64,000 bases of DNA, from the NCBI GenBank assembly GCA_950295325.1, contig OX485804.1, forward strand, positions 2,978,001-3,042,000. The letters are read 5' to 3'. The notes below the pieces were generated by a model. That model saw only the letters and a program-made list of their open reading frames with translations, was not told the origin of the DNA and ran no database searches. Below are positions 44,485 through 56,706 of this stretch, piece after piece (the stretch's first letter is position 1; every line of letters starts with the position of its first letter). Made by a program: the position numbers and the translations under genes. The stretch is from Polytrichum commune (taxonomy: Eukaryota > Streptophyta > Polytrichopsida > Polytrichales > Polytrichaceae).

Positions 44485-44646
44485 ATAACATTACTAAACG
44501 TTCAACTCTCATTATTTGGGCCCTCGAAATATAACAATGGGATGCTAGAAAAGTTGCGCATGGAGACTCAAATTTGGATTGAGCTCCCGAGTTCCAACAT
44601 CCCAATGTTATGTTTTGAGGGCCCACGTTGCTGAGTAATGTTATGT
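44485..44646. mobile_element. foldback element, relative of 21661-21829
   Basis: Arms start CATAACATTACT...GGGCCCTCGAAATATAACAATGGGATG and return as CATCCCAATGTTAT...GAGGGCCCA...AGTAATGTTATG, with a loop of roughly 50 bp. It shares the GGGCCC and GGGATG words with the other copy. Confidence 0.75.
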
Positions 44647-45539
44647 TCAACTACAAATCTGAATGTACAATCTCAACATACACTTGGGATGCTTTCAACC
44701 ACTCTACTTAACCCTTAAAGGACAATGCTGCCCCACGGGCTTGGTATTATTTTGGGAGAATCTTGTTCAAAACTTCTACTCCATTGCACCAAATGGGGTT
44801 TTTAGAATGCCAAATCGAGCACCTTAGCAAGATCTATACTTCTTTAGAATAGAGCCTATGTAAATTAATTGGTTAATCATGCTTAAAATGGATTTTAAAA
44901 GATATTTTGGGTGTGGTATCGGGAAAGCATATGTCCTTTAAGGGTTAAACGTGTGGTTAGCAAAATCAGCTCGAGTGTGGATGATCACCTGGCTTAAGGC
45001 ATAAAAAGAAAAGCAGATTTGTTCACAAAAAGACTCAAACTGATCGAGGAGGCAGCAGGAAGGAACAAGCACCTGAATAAGCCTCCAAACAATGATAAGT
45101 TATTGTAAGTAAATAATTGTTAATTAATTGCACACATAAATTATCCACGCATATTGCTGACAGTAGCTGAAATGTCGGGGCAAGAGACAATAATGTGCCG
45201 TGACCTCTGAGAGTAAACAGAAGTCAATCCGGAATCAGATCAAGCAAGAGGTAAAGAATAGACGAAATCAATCGTAAAGAATAGACGAAATCAATCGTAA
45301 AGAATGATCGTGTCTTGGAGGTTGAGATCACCTTTGCAAATGTGTTGCAATGTTTCTTCGAGACAGCCTTCTTTTCAAGTGTACTGTCCTGATATTTCTT
45401 ATGGCCACATGATTCTTGGGGCTGCATACTGTCCACCTTGGCCTCCATGGAAACCTTGTCCTTCTAGTTTGAATGATTGATTTGCATGAATTGGAAGACA
45501 TCCTGGACCGAGTTGTTTTTTTTCCCCTGTCACACAATG
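44647..45539. other. spacer
   Basis: No gene recognised. A GTAAAGAATAGACGAAATCAATC segment of just over 20 bp is tandemly duplicated at about 45,250-45,300. The right part may be additional, unrecognisable remains of the kinase-like pseudogene. Confidence 0.45.
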
Positions 45540-45945
45540 ATGTTGAATGCATGTTTAAGCAACCTTCTTGGAACGTTTGTCAGATGTAGGAGTCTATTTG
45601 CAGCTCCCTCATAAATTATGTTGCTGCTGGTAAAAGACTGAGAAGATGGGGTTGATCCCTCAAGCATTTGAATTTGCTCCTTTGATTCACTGGAGGGGAA
45701 ACCTTAGGAATAAATGAGATGGCATTTTACCAGACCTAAGCAGCACTCGAGATTTTTTCCCACGTTTCAGAGCTCAATGCAAAGCGTCGCCAAAGATCTG
45801 CATATATGCACTCCCGATTTGTCAGAAGCCACCATTCAAGTCGTCCTGCTTCATCCTCATTTTCACTCAATGATTTGGATAGTACTTCATTTCTTAGTAA
45901 CATCTTGCACTATCGCAAAACCTCACATCTCAGAGATTGACCCTT
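45540..45945 (-). pseudogene. fragment of kinase/Sel1 gene
   Basis: Nucleotide similarity to the C-terminal third of the gene at 28651-31209, in the same orientation and collinear: GTCAGATGTAGGAGTCTA...TTGCAGCTC matches about 28,824-28,850; CAATGCAAAGCGTCGCCAAAG matches about 29,020-29,045; CTATCGCAAAACCTCACAT matches about 29,500-29,520. Deletions and stops break the frame. The intermediate Sel1 region is partly missing. Confidence 0.7.
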
Positions 45946-46319
45946 TCTAAGACACTGACAAAGAAGAAACAACAGATTCAGTGGTGTACTGAATTCCTAA
46001 ACCCTAAACCCCAAACTTTAGGAACTGAAAAGGAAGGATAACAGCTTCTTCTGCAGCATCAATAAGGGTTCGACACGGACAATATTTCACACCAGAAATG
46101 CAGGAGAAGAGTTGCACCTGTATTTTCCATGAGATCTATTATGGTGAGATAACTCTTATTCTTGGATGCTTGATAGGCTCTTTCCGTTTTCTATTTTTCC
46201 CATAACTCATCAGGTCATGCAGTTTCCATCTATTTGAGAATTAATATCGGGAAAAACTAGGTCCCTCCTCACCATTCACCCATTCAAATCCAGGATATTT
46301 GAGTTTAATTTTCTCGATG

Positions 46320-47162
46320 TCATCTGCGCTTAGGTGTATTCCATTGTACTCCACTATGAAAATTCTCAATAAACTGTGAGCCACTAAACTCCGTCAATAT
46401 GCTGCAGTACTTCATATAAACATGACTCAATGCAGGCAAGGTCACACAACTGGTCCGTCTAGTTAGCAAATTGCATCTTGGGAGCGTGAGTTGTTTAAAT
46501 CGCAGAAACTTGCTCAGATCTGGTAGTTCACTGATTGGAGAATCGGCGATTTTTAGAATCTCTAGCTGGGGAAGAGTCCCAGAGCTGCCCAGATTTGAAG
46601 CTCCAATTGTTCCATATGGCATCGAACCATGACTGGCGGCACCTTCCCATTCTCTAGACACCCACAAAGCAGGGGCTCAAGTGATTCCAACCTCGAAACT
46701 CGATCCAAGTTAGGTAAGTTAGCTTGCAAGTTACCTAACTGCAACAAACTTACAGTGACCTTACTGCAACTGCAACTTGTTGTTGCAAGTTAACTGGAGT
46801 AAGTTAGCTTGTTGTACTCTTCAAAATTTAAACTTTGCAAATGAAATTAAGTTGCTCAAAAACTGACACATCCCTGACATCTCATCTCCAAAGCCTCAAG
46901 TTCTGCATTCTTGACAAAACGCTCAAGACCTGCCATTTCATCCACTCCCGTACGTGCGACCACTGATCACAAGGCGCTCCAAACCCATCAACCCAATATT
47001 GACACAGAGTAGTCCTTGTGGTCTCCATCCCGTAGTCGATGATTTCTGCAACTTAGTGAACTTGGGCACAGGATGCCTGTCCTGGTTCACCGCGTCAAAG
47101 TGAACCCCGAGTTCCCGCAAGGCACTGAACTCATGCAAGCCCGGTATTTCTACCACCACCAC
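46320..47162 (-). pseudogene. leucine-rich-repeat (NLR-like) remnant
   Basis: Three short frames on the - strand carry LRR-like sequence: LPQLEILKIADSPISELPDL with a following LPALSHVYMKYC (46320-46667), NLPNLDRVSRLESLEPLLCG (46562-46747), and LHEFSALRELGVHFD with GLMGLERLVISG (46938-47162). The frames differ, so the gene is broken. The spacing resembles LRRs of plant NLR immune receptors; no NB-ARC motif is seen nearby. Confidence 0.55.
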
Positions 47163-48100
47163 AGACTTCCACTGAGAACACTTTAGAGGAATGTCTGTGA
47201 AAGAGTCCAGTTTGAATCTTGCACTTTTGAATCTGCACTAGTTACGGCATCCCATAATTATATTCTCAGGGCGCACATGAACGAACGTGAATTGTTTAAT
47301 AATGTTACATCTAGTAGTGAGTGTATTAGATAATTACAAAAGGTTGTGTTAGCATAGAATTATTCAGATTTATAACAATGTTCTATGGGACCGACAATAT
47401 TTTGCAGAATATTCCTCAAATTTAGTATGAATGTGAGGAACATTCCGCATATTACTGTCAGTCCCACATAACACATGTATGGATTTGAATAATGTTATGA
47501 GTAATTTTGGTGTACCATATGTTTATTATAATTCAACAAGTGGATGGTTGGAAGAGTGCTATCCCGTATGATTATCCTCCACATGTGACCAATTCTAGTT
47601 GGTTGATTGATCAAGGCAAAACTTCGGCCCATGGCAAAGCCAATAAATCATGCAATGTGGTTTAGTCTCAAATTTTCATCCACTATGGGTGGGACGGGGG
47701 AATGTATACATTTTCCTATTTGCCATGGGCAAGTATCCATATGTGCACATGTCCATTCGAGTTTAGCTACAGAGAGGTTCTTCTCACCATGTTCAAATAA
47801 ATCGGCAACCAATAGGAGTTTGTTCTCTTCTTTGTTTCTAGTGCCCTCATTTTTATAATAATCCAACCCACATTGGGACCCCCTTGTGGCCATAGCATAA
47901 TTGGTTAGAAAAGAGGAACTTAGAAGGAAATATAGAAATTTGTACACTAATTTACTTGGTATGTATTTTTTTTCTTGTCAAGGTGATGTGTCACTAGAGC
48001 TCATCAACGTGAGGAAGTCAAACGAAGTCTGGATGGCAACCCCAGTGGGTCAGCATCAAATAGGAATTCGGGTGGATACTTGGTGCAGTTGTAAGTTTTT
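47163..48100. other. spacer
   Basis: A single arm of the foldback family lies near 47,238-47,290. A - strand frame at 47,648-47,947 has a suggestive stretch (KLEWTCAHMDTCPWQIG) but no family I recognise. Confidence 0.4.
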
Positions 48101-48480
48101 GGCATGATATATGGCCATGGCACATGTGGACACATGGACTAAAAGCCATACTCTTGTGTGGCTTGCTTCAAATAGAATATGAACATGAACTTACTTAGGT
48201 TGCCACATATTGTTGTTAGATTGGATCTCACTTGTCTAGTTGATATCTTGTGTGGCAATCTAGATGGGTAGTTGGAGTTGTGATATCGGTGCATGATATG
48301 GCCATGGCATACGTGCTCACTTGAAGAAGGAAGCCATATTATTGTGCGGCATGTTGTTTCACATAAAATATGAACAAAAACTTGATTAGGTTGGCGCAAA
48401 TTGTGGTCAACATTGGATCTCACTTTTGTCCAATTGAAGTCTCGGATGGCACTCCAAATTGGTAGTCGGTGGAGTTTCGC
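48101..48480. repeat. tandem repeat, 190-bp unit, two copies
   Basis: Copies start at 48101 and 48291 (GCATGATATATGGCCATGGCA and GCATGATATGGCCATGGCAT) and share TTGGATCTCACTT. A rearranged third copy occupies about 48,690-48,825, partly inverted. Confidence 0.8.
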
Positions 48481-48825
48481 CATGGCCAACAACTCTAGCA
48501 TCGGCCACTTGGTGCGAGTGAAAAATTCCTCTAACAGAATCACCACCCCAACTTGACATTGTTGAATAGCATGGAAGATGAGGTGTGGGAAATTGTCGCC
48601 AATTGACAAGCTACTCCCACGCTTGTCAAAGGACGGATAACGATTTTGTCTTTCAATATCCGAGCACAATTGGATCACAATCCAACTTCAATTGGACAAG
48701 TGAGATCCAATGCTAACCACAAATTGTGGCAAAAAGCTTACTGAGTTTGCCACATATTGTGGGTCAATCTTGGATCTCACTTGTCTACTAGTTGATCTCC
48801 TTGTGTTACCACAAATCACCCAACT

Positions 48826-50627
48826 CTGAAGCCTATACCAAAGGTCTTCCTCAACCACAGTGGTGCCCAAAAAGATCATTCTAATGATACCGTGCGTTAT
48901 TGAAACGTCTTCGAATGGCTCAGCATGACACATGGAAGAGGTGTTGATGATGACATGAAGAGGCGGGGTAAAGTTTGTACAATATCTTGGTTTGATATTA
49001 TCAATACAAGTAGTTTGTGTGTTTTGTTTGTTTTGTTTGTTTTGTAATTGTTAGACGTGACAACTTTAATGATGCGTCTCTGAAATGATGCTGCAATTCA
49101 GAGTTTCACTTAGTCCCAGAGGTTTTTCGAAGACTGAAAAAACATGTTTGGCAGGAGGTCCGGGTTTTGGTGAGATTTTTCAATAAATTTTGAATCTAGG
49201 AATAATACAACATTTAGGAAGCGAATTCAATTCAGGTATCTAGTACACCTAATATCAGAATTAGGGCCCATCATCAGCTACACCTGGGATCGCATACTTC
49301 AAAATATCAATCTGTTGGGAATATGGATTATGTTGTGAAAGAGAGGAGGAAAAAAATTTGTGCTCTTAAACCCCCTGAAATACAGTTTGATGCGAAAAAT
49401 TTGATTTAAACCCCAAAATTTTCAGAAATCTTGGGATGCACAGTTATAGGTAGTCAGCCCCTAGGTTTTTGCAATGGAAATCAATCCAGTGCAGATGTAA
49501 TCAACAACTACACAAAACCGAAATATGGTTTTTTGTTGCAAGTTTTATGCTCTTAGACCCCTGATTCAAACAAACAAAAACATCCATAAGATGTTGTATA
49601 GCAGGTCATCTCACCCGGCAATCGCTGCCACTTGGACTGCACCATCCGCATCACCAATTTCGAACCACACTTTCTACGGAAAAAGGATAAGAAATTGCAT
49701 GTCGAAATTCCTCCTGTCTTCTGCAAAGCATCGAAATTCTCTGCACTGGAGTTTCACAACCCAATGCTTCCGATATTATTTGAACCTTTCCACTTGCGCT
49801 TCAACATCTTCTGAAATCCATTCAAGTTTTTGTAACAGAAGGAAAAGGAGCAACAATGTGAGTTTAGTGGGCAAAACACGATTATTTTGCAGTTGGGTCT
49901 TCAAATTTATAAGGCCTCAAACAGAATCTAATCTTGTATGCAACTGGGAGAAAATTTTAAAACTTCACCTTGAAGCTCAACATACAAACCTGGGGAGCAA
50001 TTTCCACTTCACTTCTGAGGAATCTCCAACTAATCACTTGACAAGTTACTTGACAAAATTGAGCAGCTGGGTCTCAAGTTCGCGGAAGTTCATCACGGAG
50101 TGAGGAATTTAGTGCTCCAAAGATTTAAAGCTTCATCACACCATTGAATTTTTTTGGCATGTGTTGTGTGGCAATCATGTAAGGTGACATGAGACACTTG
50201 ACGCTACATGACGAATCATGGAAGTCACTCTAATTAGCATGCCACGTAAATTTTGATGCTATGCTAAATCAAGATGTAGTGTGTCTCCAAGTACTATATT
50301 AATTATGGTAATTAGTGTGGGCGGTGGTAATTTTGAGATGGGATGGATAGCGTGGATGCCACATATGTCCTAGTTGCACTACGTGGCGGTTGATATTTAG
50401 TGTGATATTTAAGTTAGTGGAGACGTTCCTATAGCGTAAACCATTTATCTAGCCGTACAACACACCACATGCACCACACTATTGGACAAAGTATAAGAAG
50501 TTTGGGGGCCATTATCTCCTATATTTTGTGGCGATGGGTTCTTGGAAATATGTTGAGAAGAATTAGAATATAGACTCTTCAACTCTACCTTCAATAGTGG
50601 ACCCCCCTTTAGAATCTCCCAAAATTA
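48826..50627. other. spacer
   Basis: No recognised gene. The longest ORF (49,525-50,103, 192 codons) has an irregular composition without domain signal. A short GTTTT-GTTT run lies at about 49,016-49,045. Confidence 0.45.
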
Positions 50628-50635
50628 CTTAGAGA

Positions 50636-50977
50636 CTTGGGGGGGGGGGGGGGGGCAGTGTGTTAAAAAGTTAAGGATATAGGTGCGAACAACCACTATT
50701 TTTATAGGGGGGTATTACTTTCAATTTTTTTTTTCACATGCTATCATTATGTAAATTTCTACTTTGGGTTAATAGAAAAATGGCTTGCATTACTTATAAT
50801 TCCAAATTACCTATTATTCCATACCCTATAGTACTTTAAAGATGTCCAGTGCCATTTTTGATACCCTATATTACTCTTAAGTCCATTTATAATTTTTAGC
50901 CCCCATGTTTTTAAAATACCCTATCATTTGTTTGCACGTATACTGCTACTCCAACCAATGACTACCCCCCCCCCGAG
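50636..50977. mobile_element. TIR element with G-run ends, 8-bp target duplication
   Basis: 342 bp. It starts CTT followed by a run of 17 G and ends in a run of 9-10 C followed by GAG. It is flanked by a perfect 8-bp duplication CTTAGAGA (50628-50635 and 50978-50985). Subterminal GGTGCGAAC, TATAGGGGGGTATTA and TTTGCACGTATACTG words correspond in order to those of the two CTCGGGG elements, so it is a diverged third member. Confidence 0.85.
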
Positions 50978-50985
50978 CTTAGAGA

Positions 50986-51774
50986 ACAAAAAAATTTAGA
51001 GGCGTCCCATCCCCACCATATTGAATGGAGAGAGGGAATTATCGCATACAAATATATCTCTCATCCATGCAAGATAGAAGCTTGGCCCTCACTAGGTTCA
51101 TGGTCACTTCATCTATATTGACTTCGACTCTCCTATTTCAAGGTCTCTAAAGCTAATTATAGTTTTCAAGTGTATTATAAATAGTATCATCCGGGCTACA
51201 CACTATTTCAAGGCTTTTATGTTGGATGTATGAGAGATACGCTTTTGTGGGCGTTTCCAAAAACAAATCAGTCTTGCATTCTTAAAGGCCGTTTGTCCAC
51301 ATCAAATCCCATATTAAGTGCACTTCACCTTGAAGGCGCAAAATTCTCTCTCTATATATATACTCTCTCTATATTACTCTTTTTTTACGTTAGCCTTAAT
51401 GATATTACTAGATATCAAGATTTCAGCCCAAAGGAAATTACCTTAGGGTTTCATCAAAGTTTACCTAACACATATCCACCGTAGATTTGACACTACACAT
51501 CTAAGGTGGAGATTCTTTACTTAATCCTATATTAAGTGTAGAGAAATGTGAGCACCTTCTTTCGAAGGTTTAGCCACAAGTGGATGCTTACCCTAAGTAA
51601 AAAAAATTAAGATTAATGTAAGTGGTGCGGGCTAGTAAAAGCGGGTGGTGCGTGTAACCTACCACAATCTTTGGTTACACAAGGTCTGAATGGCTAAGGA
51701 ACATGTGGAATACTCAAGAAAGGGGTGTTTATTCTTTGATACAATGTATTTGGTTAATTATGCCATGATTGATT
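50986..51774. other. spacer
   Basis: It contains a diverged copy (51,276-51,350) of the repeat seen at 32,964-33,035. No gene recognised. Confidence 0.5.
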
Positions 51775-51779
51775 GTGTG

Positions 51780-53430
51780 TATGAGCCCAAAATGGTGTGC
51801 TCATATGTGTCTTAGGATTAAGAATCAGTTGCATTTAGGATTTGATATTTTCTATCAATTGTTTAAAACATAAAAAGAGTGGGGATGGTGTTTAAATGTC
51901 CCTGTAAGCTTACGGGACTGAGTGTGCGTAATTTGGTAATTAGGCATTTAGAAATTAGAGTGTGTGGTGTTAAGATTAGGGAAGGCTTGATAAACGGAAT
52001 GGCGGGGTTTATGTGGCTTTCGTTTTTCCACTATCAAGGCTCGGACCAGGGGGGGCTATTGTTTGTTTAAGGCTTCCAAAGGTGCAGATTAAGGGGAGGG
52101 GGGTCAGATTCGAATGAAGATCAGGTGCCGAATTCCCAGCAGCAAGGGAGGTCACAGGGGCGACCCCGACCTCGGAACTCTCTCTCATAACACACAGAGC
52201 TGAGAGCTGGTGGCAGGCGCAAGGGATAGGGGGTCCCAGCTGCGAGTGTGAATCTCTCATCCGAGGAGAGGGTAACAGCATTGGCTGCTGTCACATTAAC
52301 CAAGGGTGGGGAAGGTAACTGAGGGAATCAGACAACATTGCCTCGGCAGTGTGAGGGACCAGCCGCCGAAGGGGGATCGATTTATCACCAAAGGTGGCTA
52401 CCTGGGTGAGGGAACGGCTGCCGAAGCAGGCTGTGGGCACGGCGCATTGCACCCAAGTAATCACCATATGGTAGGAGGGAGCAGTCGGGAGTGAGCCAAA
52501 AATCCGAGAGGGATCCGTGAGGATTCGGAATAGAAAGTAATGCGAGAGCTCCTCTGCTCATAGATTCGAGCTCAAGGTGGGGTGGTTGCTGCATTCGGGA
52601 TTCTTAAGTGGGCAAGGCTATGACTGACAAGTGCCGCAAGCAATTGGTAGCATAATCTGAGATTCGGTGGAAGAATGGGCGAGGAATGCTTTGTTCTGCA
52701 GCAGCTAATGGGCACTGAGCTCGACTCCGTGAGATGTTCAATAGCAGAGGCGCTCCCCTTAATCTGAATCAGGAGGGGAGGGGTCCTGACCCCCCGATTG
52801 GGAAGAGCGAAATTGCAGGTGAACACAGACGGTGGATTGTGGCCGAAAGGGAGTTGGGCTAGCGCCTTCGGTGCCTGCCCTTGAGAGCTCCCGAATGCCT
52901 CAGTCTCACAGCCAGGGGCCGGGCCAGCAAGGGAACAACAGTGAGGACGTGTCCAGAAGAGGCAGATCACGGAAACGCTGGGCTGGGTGTAGAAGGCTGC
53001 AAGGAACGAGGTAGACCAGCAGCTGTCTGCCATAATTGGGTGTGGGTTGCATCAGACCAGGGGACTAATTAAGTGTTGACACATTATGGTATCCATGGGT
53101 TAATTAGTTAGAAGAGGGGGGGGGTGGTCTAACATCAAATGTGGGTGATGTACACTAAGGCCATTAGCATTAGGGTTAATTAGTGGTTAGGTTGTTGTGG
53201 TGTGAGAAAGGCTAGAGAGGGAATGGTGTTGGGGATGCCCACACAAGAGGTAGGGAAAGTATTCTTGAATACTGAATTCAAGATCTTCAAATAAAGAATT
53301 GTGAGTTCAACATAAAATTGGGAAGGCATTGGCAGAGGGACGTTAACTACAAAAGGATAGATCAGTGACATGTGAGTCAGAGGCTCCCACCCGGACTACG
53401 ACGCATAGGGGTGGGGGTTTCTGGCTGACA
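51780..53430 (+). mobile_element. solo LTR, second relative of the complete element
   Basis: It begins TATGAGCCCAAAATGGTG and ends CACCCGGACTACGACGC...GGCTGACA, the same end motifs as the complete element's LTR with degenerate terminal dinucleotides. A perfect 5-bp duplication GTGTG flanks it (51775-51779 and 53431-53435). 1,651 bp, GC-rich middle, no internal region. Its ORFs have no retroviral features. Confidence 0.83.
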
Positions 53431-53435
53431 GTGTG

Positions 53436-54122
53436 ACTTGGATAAACAATTGGTCTTTGTTGTTATTCACCTCGTGTATGCTACTAACCCTCTATGTGGA
53501 TTTGGTTGGTGATATGGGCACATCCGAGGCAAACTCTCAACAAACTTGGCGGTATTCTTAAACTTTGTATCTCATCTTTTGTTACAAATAGTATGTATAT
53601 TGTTTAGATATTCTACAAGAAAGTTTGGAATACAAAGCATTTTTTATTAGAGAAAAAAAACCTTTGAGGATAGCTTGTGTTGATATTACATGCATCTTTG
53701 TTTTTGACTAAGTGAGAGATGGAACACTATATTCGTTAATCAGAGACTTTTGAAAGTCTCAAAATAAAATATGCCCATAGTTTGGGATGCCAATATTGTG
53801 GGCATACGGAATATTGGGAACATCAAGAACATGACGATTTAAAAATTCGCACGTAAAGCATATTATTATTACTAAAAATAGAGAATTTCAATTAAAAAGA
53901 AAAAGTGAGTTCCATGTGGAAAATAACAATCGACTCTAAAAAATAAATGGTTTATGTCATTATAGAGTTTGGGGTGCATCCCATAAGTAAGGCTCTTATG
54001 AATTTGGATGGCACATCCCAAACGTATACCACAATGGAATGTGACAAGTCCACTAAGTCTATTAAAAACCAAGTCTACTAAGCGTCCATGTTTTTCGCCA
54101 TTAACTCCCACCTATGTTATGT
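53436..54122. other. spacer
   Basis: AT-rich, no gene recognised. The right part is probably the 3' untranslated region of the - strand gene that ends at 54,123. Confidence 0.45.
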
Positions 54123-55642
54123 TTACACATCTCCATCTTCCGCTTCATATCCATTCTCGGCGTCATTTTTTGCCGCTGCAATACGTGCCAAGTTGTCTTT
54201 GGCAAAATCTATATGTTTTTGGGGGATGGTCATTGTTTCTGTTTTGGAACCTTTACGCGGCTTCCAAGCACAAAGTATAGTGTCCGTATTTATCCAAACC
54301 GGTGTGTACGCTGAGTCCATTGTCCACTTAAAATTCTTTTTGGTGTCCCAACCTAAATAAGTGCGTAGCACGTTTTGGTCTTTAGTGCTTGGACGACAAT
54401 ATTCCACCTCAATTTGACGAAAATTGGGGCTAGTTCGAACAAAATTGGGTGAAGACAATGCTTTCACCAACCAAATTGGCTTGGGATGTTCCTCATCCCC
54501 TGCTCGTACAAGGACCAAATAACCTTCATGGCAATCAACACCTACACGAAACGACGGTGCCGGTCGATTGCGGGCAGGGCCAACGTAATGCTCGTCCATT
54601 GCGAACTCTTCACGAACGTCTCCATTGCTAAAAAACATGGTGTCGGACTCGACAACCGTTAAACGGCTTTGTGGCCAAAATCCTTGTGTTAAAGTTGTAC
54701 AGGTGTCGCCACCAAGTGTCATTAGGGCCGAGCGAATGCGATCCCAATACGCAATCAAAGGTTCATGAGTATCTCTAACACGTCTAGTGATGTCCTCCTC
54801 ACACAACTCTTTCCAATATTCAATGAATCCGGATATGCCTTTGATGATTTCCGGCCCATTTCTCATGGGGTCGGGTTTGCAAGGCTTTGGATCCCCATCC
54901 GGAAGCAAACATTTGCCATCATTGTCTTGACGCCATACGAGTATACCATCATCCGGGCCCCAATTAGGAGATGTGCACAAAAACTTGAATTGCATGGCCG
55001 GGAGACCATCATCCCTTATATAGAATCGGAATTGTTGTGCTTTGGTATGCCCCACCAAACGGTCCCCTCCCTTCAACATGTATGGCTTGATGAAGGCCTT
55101 GAAATCTGGTACTTCCTCAATCAAGTGCGGAATTACTGGCATATGATCCAAATCCATATACGATTTCATAAGAAGAGGTATGGTTGGAAAATCTTCTTCA
55201 TGCAACTTCATGCTCCACCGTCCGAATGATGCATCAATGTCGTCGTGTGTATGTCCCACCATCAAGAAAGACACAAACACCTCCTTGAAGATTCCTTTCG
55301 CCACGAGCAATGACCAAAAACAAAATACGTATCGACATTTGTTGTCCTTCGCACAATTATCAAGTTGAACGTGGAGAGATGGAGGCAATGGTTTTGCACA
55401 AATGGGTTCTCCGGGTGGTTCTGGCAATGACGACATACAAACCTCCTTCCCCGCAAGCACTGCCTCATAAAGGGATGTGGTTCCACAACCATCAAAAAGT
55501 GCATGGGAAGAATGTACCGGTGGCTTCTCAAGATCGCGCAAGAATTTTGCAAATGAACCCACCGTGTGGTTAGCATCCCCAGGGTAAAAATCCAAACCAT
55601 AATGGGCATACTTTACGTCCCCATGGCCGTGGGCAATCATAC
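54123..55642 (-). CDS. DUF7869-like protein, last exon
   Basis: It starts after TTTTCCAG on the - strand and continues the previous exon in phase 1 (VVVTG joined to MIAHGHGDVKYAHYG). Conserved-looking core: LHVQLDNCAKDNKCRYVF, then VSFLMVGHTHDDIDASFGRW. I recall this pattern from a large family labelled DUF7869, common in mosses and some algae. The spaced acidic residues (QLDN, HTHDDID) resemble an RNase H-like transposase core, which is inference. The exon ends with an acidic tail and TGA at 54123-54125. No frameshift is visible within the exon. Confidence 0.7.
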
Positions 55643-55775
55643 CTGGAAAAAACAAACGATGCGTGACCAAAATAATCAAATAACCACTAAACGGATGTAT
55701 GGAGTTGGACATTTGCCAAACACACCCAAGAAAATTGGATAGACTTTAAACACGTAGTTGTGATTTCATACAAAC
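55643..55775 (-). other. intron of DUF7869-like gene
   Basis: 133 bp. The - strand donor ACAG|GTTTGT ends the exon at 55776; the acceptor TTCCAG|GTATG starts the exon at 55642. Splicing keeps the frame. Confidence 0.7.
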
Positions 55776-56706
55776 CTGTGACAACTACGGGCAACTTGAA
55801 GAGACCATCCGTGGCCTTTATTTTGCGTGCATAACAAGGGCATGCGGTTTTGGCGTGGTCCATTTTATCATGGATGACTGTTAGAACCTCTGTGGGCCTC
55901 ATTATGGATAGAGCACGATTCTTATAGTAATCTTGACGGTGTGCCTCTTGATTGTTGACATGCTCAATATATTTTTTCTGGTGTCTGGAATGAGATTCAG
56001 TGCCTATGGGATAGGCGTCTCGAAGACCTTTGTATTTTTTACACGTCGTACACCTTGCGAACTTGTCCCCGGGTCTTTTCAGAATGTATTCCGCAAACTG
56101 CTGGTTTTTAATCACACTCAACTTGGACAAAGAAATGGGCCCACATCCCGCTATGCGACCCACTTCATTGATGTCCGTTAAGATGTTCTTCCATTTTGTG
56201 CCCGTGGGCAACACCATTTGAACAACCTTCTCCCCTGACGACAATGTCCTCGTCTTGTGGGGCATTGCATCGGCCAATGGCACTATGATGGTGGATAGTG
56301 TCGCGGACGCTTGCAGTGTAGCCTCCCTAGGTTTCTTTGTGCCCGAGTTGCCATGAAATCGAGAGCAGCGACCCAACGATGAATACTTTCGAAACCTATA
56401 AAAGTCAGCCTTGGAGACGGCGTGGATGGTATACCACGCTGTACAACACACATCAACATTCTCAAGTGTCACCACCTTATGCCCATGTGTATCAAGGTGC
56501 AAATTTCTGTGGACCTCGAGTTTCTTAGCCGACCTCATACGAAAATCCGCAAGCCACATCTCTTGACGCAGAGACCTAATTTTCTCCCGCGGGAAAAATT
56601 GGCAACATTTCCTCGCGCAACAATCCTTGCCGGACACTAGATTCGTCCCCCAAAAGCCGATCCCGTCGACGCTCCTTATCTCCGCGAGGCACACGGTTTG
56701 AATCAT
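55776..56706 (-). CDS. DUF7869-like protein, middle part
   Basis: It carries a Cys-rich N-terminal block (CCARKCCQFFPREKIRSLR), then a His/Cys-bearing stretch (LENVDVCCTAWYTIHAVS) and, near the end, CTTCKKYKGLRDAYPIG and CPCYARKIK. Cys pairs suggest zinc binding ahead of the core in the next exon. The frame is open on both sides; the coding frame before it is one phase off, so a short intron or frameshift lies near 56,700. Confidence 0.6.

Noticed and set aside
49525-50103. 192-codon + strand ORF
   Set aside because: Ser/Asn/Lys-rich without pattern; no family signal and no conserved spacing.
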